Part shown: positions 63,178-64,000 of the stretch, piece by piece
Layout: every line of letters begins with the position of its first letter
How positions within the stretch are numbered: the stretch's first letter is position 1
NCBI GenBank assembly: GCA_954871525.1
Contig: OX940864.1
Location: 19,772,001 to 19,836,000 of the forward strand
Origin: Parietaria judaica
Taxonomy: Eukaryota > Streptophyta > Magnoliopsida > Rosales > Urticaceae
DNA length: 64,000 nt
Direction: 5' to 3'
Program-made: the position numbers and the translations under genes
The notes under the pieces: generated by a model
Databases searched by the model: none
What the model was told of the DNA's origin: nothing
What the model saw: only the letters and a program-made list of their open reading frames with translations

Positions 63178-64000
63178 ACCGCCCACCGGAGGTTGGAGGA
63201 GCGAGTAAAAACTGCAACGAGTTCGAGACGGAGAGATCGGCAATCACACTTGTGTTCCGAGACGGCGAGAGAAACCGAAAAAACAATGAAAAAAAAATAA
63301 ACACCTGAGCTTGGGAGCAACGATCGTGAAGCATAACGTTGTTTACCTGTGATTCGCGAGGAAGAGATTCGATGGGTGATCGCAGAGGAGGAAGGCGAGG
63401 GGCAGCGGAGAAGTCACAAATAGCAAGAAAATAGAAACGTGGAGAGGAGGGCAACTTTAATAAAATAAATAATATACGTATTTTTTTATATATAAAAGTT
63501 GAGGAAGGGCAGGGGCCCATTGTGGGTCCCCCTTGCCTCCGTGGCTGATTTGATGGGTTTGAAATGAGATTTTTGGCTAGTGCTACTAATATGAGAAATA
63601 TTAATCGCATTACCGTTACGTAGTGCAACCTGTGCATCTCTGAGGAAGAGCACATGATCATCAAGCATGCTAAGATGTGGAGTGAAATGATGCGTAGCGC
63701 TCGAGTCCCTGTACCACAAATGCTGCTCAGTGGAATTCTTCGAGGAGGCCCTTATCGTGCTCGAGGATTGTAGGCTTGTGGCTGAGGTGCTTGGTACCGC
63801 AAATTACCCCAATGATGGCGAATTGAAGTTGTATGGCCAACCCGATTATAAATCTTGTATTGTGGACGTGAGCTATTTTGCCGAGGAAAATACTGTTTCC
63901 AGTTAATGGATGGTGGGTACGACGGTCGACCGAGAATACTGGAATTTTAGTGTGGTTAAGAAGAAGGGTTCGACGATCGAAAAGGAGGTGTGGGTTATCT

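Larger units (their letters stand above)
61738..63547 (-). mobile_element. hAT (Tip100-like) element, internally deleted, inserted in copia
   Basis: 1810 bp with imperfect TIRs CAGTGACGGAGCCAG and, inverted, CAGCCACGGAGGCAA, and 8-bp flanks ATCTGATG (61730-61737) and ATTTGATG (63548-63555), 7 of 8 alike. It carries both ends of a transposase gene but not the middle. The copia reading continues across it, which confirms the insertion point. Confidence 0.85.
61495..64000 (-). pseudogene. Copia gag-pol remnant split by a hAT element, continuing past the window end
   Basis: Minus strand, 5' part on the right. Near 63830-63870 a CCHC-knuckle-like segment reads YKIYNRVGHTTSIRHH, with all cysteines replaced. 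At about 63680-63720 the protease motif reads WYRDSSATHHFTPHLS, where DSG has become DSS. The copia sequence stops at 63548 and resumes left of the hAT element at 61737 with HHILHTPQISKQLISVSKLC, then a frameshift and KTVSLQSRLDNGLYKL, which is the GAG-pre-integrase region. Reverse transcriptase and integrase core are absent. No LTR is in view. Coding pieces are 61495-61737 and 63548-64000. Confidence 0.8.

Overview
The window is nuclear DNA from a eudicot plant. It is AT-rich, the genes carry short plant-type introns, the proteins have chloroplast transit peptides, and the transposable elements (Tat/Grande-like Ty3-gypsy, copia, L1-type LINE, Mutator-like MITEs, hAT, PIF/Harbinger) are of plant type. 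I cannot name the species from sequence alone.

Genes, left to right: a plastid TPR protein (3170-4177, minus); a tiny three-exon gene of the plant-specific TIGR01589 family (5601-6058, minus); a 12-exon LAMMER kinase matching AFC1 (10201-13115, minus); an F-box/LRR protein (20778-22157, plus); a P-class PPR protein matching MEE40 (42094-44370, plus); a nine-exon diaminopimelate epimerase DapF (47008-48898, plus); a 23-exon kinesin-5 (49931-55066, plus); and a two-finger C1-2i zinc-finger repressor of the ZAT11/ZAT18 type (56641-57099, plus). From memory, the Arabidopsis homologues of six of these lie in two duplicated blocks, At2g37400-At2g37430 and At3g53560-At3g53700. The window therefore looks like an unreduced version of that ancestral segment.

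The spaces between genes are mostly transposon-derived. Region 7.4-9.2 kb holds a hAT-like MITE and a 970-bp Mutator-type foldback. Region 15.3-20.5 kb holds non-coding LTR-retroelement sequence, a PIF/Harbinger element inside it, an LTR and a Mutator-like MITE. Region 25.7-41.1 kb is a broken second copy of dapF split by an 11.9-kb Ty3-gypsy element, a 2.2-kb solo LTR and a 300-bp MITE. The gypsy element has decayed gag-pol, tandem repeats and a spliced-looking antisense gene. Region 45.6-46.7 kb is a 5'-truncated LINE with an 18-bp target duplication. Region 58.5-61.1 kb has two sister Mutator-like MITEs. Region 61.5-64 kb is a copia remnant split by an internally deleted hAT element.

The genes do not form one pathway. 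They include plastid functions (TPR protein, DapF, probably the PPR protein), RNA-splicing signalling (AFC1), mitosis (kinesin-5) and transcriptional repression (zinc finger). Exon limits were set by hand from splice consensus, phase and family similarity, and no database search was run.
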